A stretch of DNA of 13,236 nucleotides, taken from a bacterium. Lineage in GTDB: Bacteria > Babelota > Babeliae > Babelales > RVW-14. The stretch spans positions 1-13,236 of the forward strand of contig JAHFBQ010000040.1 of assembly GCA_023249935.1 (NCBI GenBank). Direction: 5' to 3'. Both the position numbers and the translations under genes were made by a program. Each line of letters begins with the position of its first letter. Within the stretch, counting starts at the first letter, position 1. Under the pieces are notes generated by a model that did no database searches, had not been told where the DNA came from, and saw only the letters and a list, made by a program, of their open reading frames with translations. Positions 12,424-13,236 of the stretch are shown in pieces.

Positions 12424-13236
12424 TGATAAAGTTTATCACTCTCCTCCTCTCTATCAGCACACTGCACGCGCGCCCCTACACGCCAGAAGTACCAGACAGC
12501 GACCGCGTCGCGTTCCTGCGCGCCGCAAAATGTGGTAACATTTCCTGCTTGGACAAGCTGATTGCAAGCGGCATGGATGTCAACATGCGCGACAAAAGAG
12601 GACTCTCTCCGCTCATGCATGCTGTGCTGTCGGAAAAGTTTGACACCGATAAGGCAGTTGATTTCCTCCTCGAGCATGGTGCCAATCCATCAATCGATGC
12701 TTACGATGGCAGCACGCCACTACACAATGCTTTCTCCCTAGGCCGGCTCGAAATCGCTAAAAAAATTTTCGCATCAATCATGGCAACACCCGCCGTCGAT
12801 CCGGCAAAAGAACGGCCGAGTATCACTATGCTTATCGCCGATATAAAGCTCGGCCCCAATGGTGAGGTAACTATTTTAGAGTTAGGCGAAGGCCCCATGT
12901 CCTACTTCAAAGGGCATGATGCGCTCTACCCCAAAGGAACAGTCTGGCAACGGTTCTGGGAATATTTATCAAGTAAAAAAGTGCCGATTTGGTATGTTGG
13001 CAACCTCTCAACGGTGGGCAGAGAAGACGCTGAAATTAGCTTGAAAGGATTGAAAAGCCTTGGTGGCGCGCTCTATCCATCGCTCCATATTTTGGAAAAA
13101 GATCCAACGTTTAAGAAAGCGATTGAAAGGGCCAGAGACGGCGGTAGGTCTCGAGTTCTGAGCTCTGTCACCCCGGACTCGATCCGGGGAGGCATCGTGC
13201 TCCTACGCCACCACACAACCAATCAGGCAATGCTCA
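12420..13236 (+). CDS. Exported ankyrin protein with pre-ATP-grasp-like domain (partial)
   Basis: The first 272 codons are in the window and the gene runs off the right edge. A signal peptide (MMIKFITLLLSISTLHA) precedes three ankyrin units: about 27-57 (RVAFLRAAKCGNISCLDKLI), 58-92 (LSPLMHAV, VDFLLEHGANPSI) and 95-122 (DGSTPLHNAFSLGRLEIAKK). Residues about 136-270 then match the N-terminal domain of the preceding gene: ADIK, ILELGEG, FW/IW aromatic segments, SSKKVPIWYV, and IVLLRHH against LVIIRHD. An ATP-grasp half like the neighbour's may follow outside the window. The palindromic element at 13159 adds residues about 247-257 (LSSVTPDSIRG) in frame, absent from the neighbour. ATG at 12420 overlaps the previous stop as ATGATG; AAGGA lies nine bases upstream. 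The two genes form one operon of paralogous, differently built exported proteins. Confidence 0.8.
   Translation, partial: MMIKFITLLLSISTLHARPYTPEVPDSDRVAFLRAAKCGNISCLDKLIASGMDVNMRDKRGLSPLMHAVLSEKFDTDKAVDFLLEHGANPSIDAYDGSTPLHNAFSLGRLEIAKKIFASIMATPAVDPAKERPSITMLIADIKLGPNGEVTILELGEGPMSYFKGHDALYPKGTVWQRFWEYLSSKKVPIWYVGNLSTVGREDAEISLKGLKSLGGALYPSLHILEKDPTFKKAIERARDGGRSRVLSSVTPDSIRGGIVLLRHHTTNQAML
13159..13193. repeat. Palindromic element inside the last gene
   Basis: TGAGCTCTGTCACCCCGGAC at 13159-13178 followed by TCGATCCGGGGAGG. It is read in frame as LSSVTPDSIRGG. The CCCCGGA/TCCGGGG arms are intact while the outer right arm (GGGATGACA in the copy at 11239) has changed. Its neighbouring residues align with the preceding gene's domain, so the element looks like an insertion between IERA and IVLLRHH. 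Confidence 0.85.

Noticed and set aside
12231..12677. Minus-strand open frame spanning the two final genes
   Set aside because: It crosses the overlap of two well-supported plus-strand genes and shows no domain or plausible start.

Overview
The window reads as bacterial chromosome of moderate to low GC. It most likely comes from an obligate intracellular or protist-associated bacterium. Three things point that way: most small genes begin with a signal peptide, several encode ankyrin-type repeats, and two encode RING-H2 zinc fingers, a eukaryote-type ubiquitin-ligase domain. Dependentiae (TM6/Babeliae) fits best; a Rickettsiales- or Holosporales-like alphaproteobacterium is the main alternative, because interspersed palindromes of the type known there also occur here. 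The assignment is inference, since no rRNA or other decisive marker is present.

Layout. 1-276: leader with a short palindrome and a good promoter. 277-1188 (+) and 1472-1960 (+): two unrecognised exported or membrane proteins, separated by a hairpin terminator and followed by a bidirectional terminator at 1980-2020. 2071-3686 (-): two overlapping genes, an exported ankyrin protein (upstream) and an exported RING-H2/ankyrin-like protein. 3983-4617 (+): an AbrB/MazE-type antitoxin and Doc/Fic toxin pair, lying between two 72-bp direct repeats. 4707-4856 (+): a remnant consisting of a signal peptide fused to the second repeat. 4898-6241 (+): a large exported RING-H2 protein with six ankyrin-like repeats. 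6313-9746 (-): ileS, followed by a 4-nt-overlapping exported coiled-coil gene. 9946-10999 (+): two overlapping genes for exported proteins sharing a nearly identical 56-residue C-terminal membrane module, closed by a strong terminator. 11335-13236 (+): an exported ATP-grasp-like protein and, overlapping it by 4 nt, an exported ankyrin protein carrying the same N-terminal domain, cut by the window edge.

How it fits together. Only ileS is a housekeeping gene. The rest looks like an accessory cargo of secreted proteins probably directed at a host cell, with signs of fast change: repeat expansion inside a gene, a duplicated C-terminal module, a broken signal-peptide gene, a toxin-antitoxin cassette between direct repeats, and palindromic elements that entered reading frames without breaking them (twice in ileS, once in the last gene). 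No tRNA, rRNA, CRISPR array, transposase or riboswitch was recognised.
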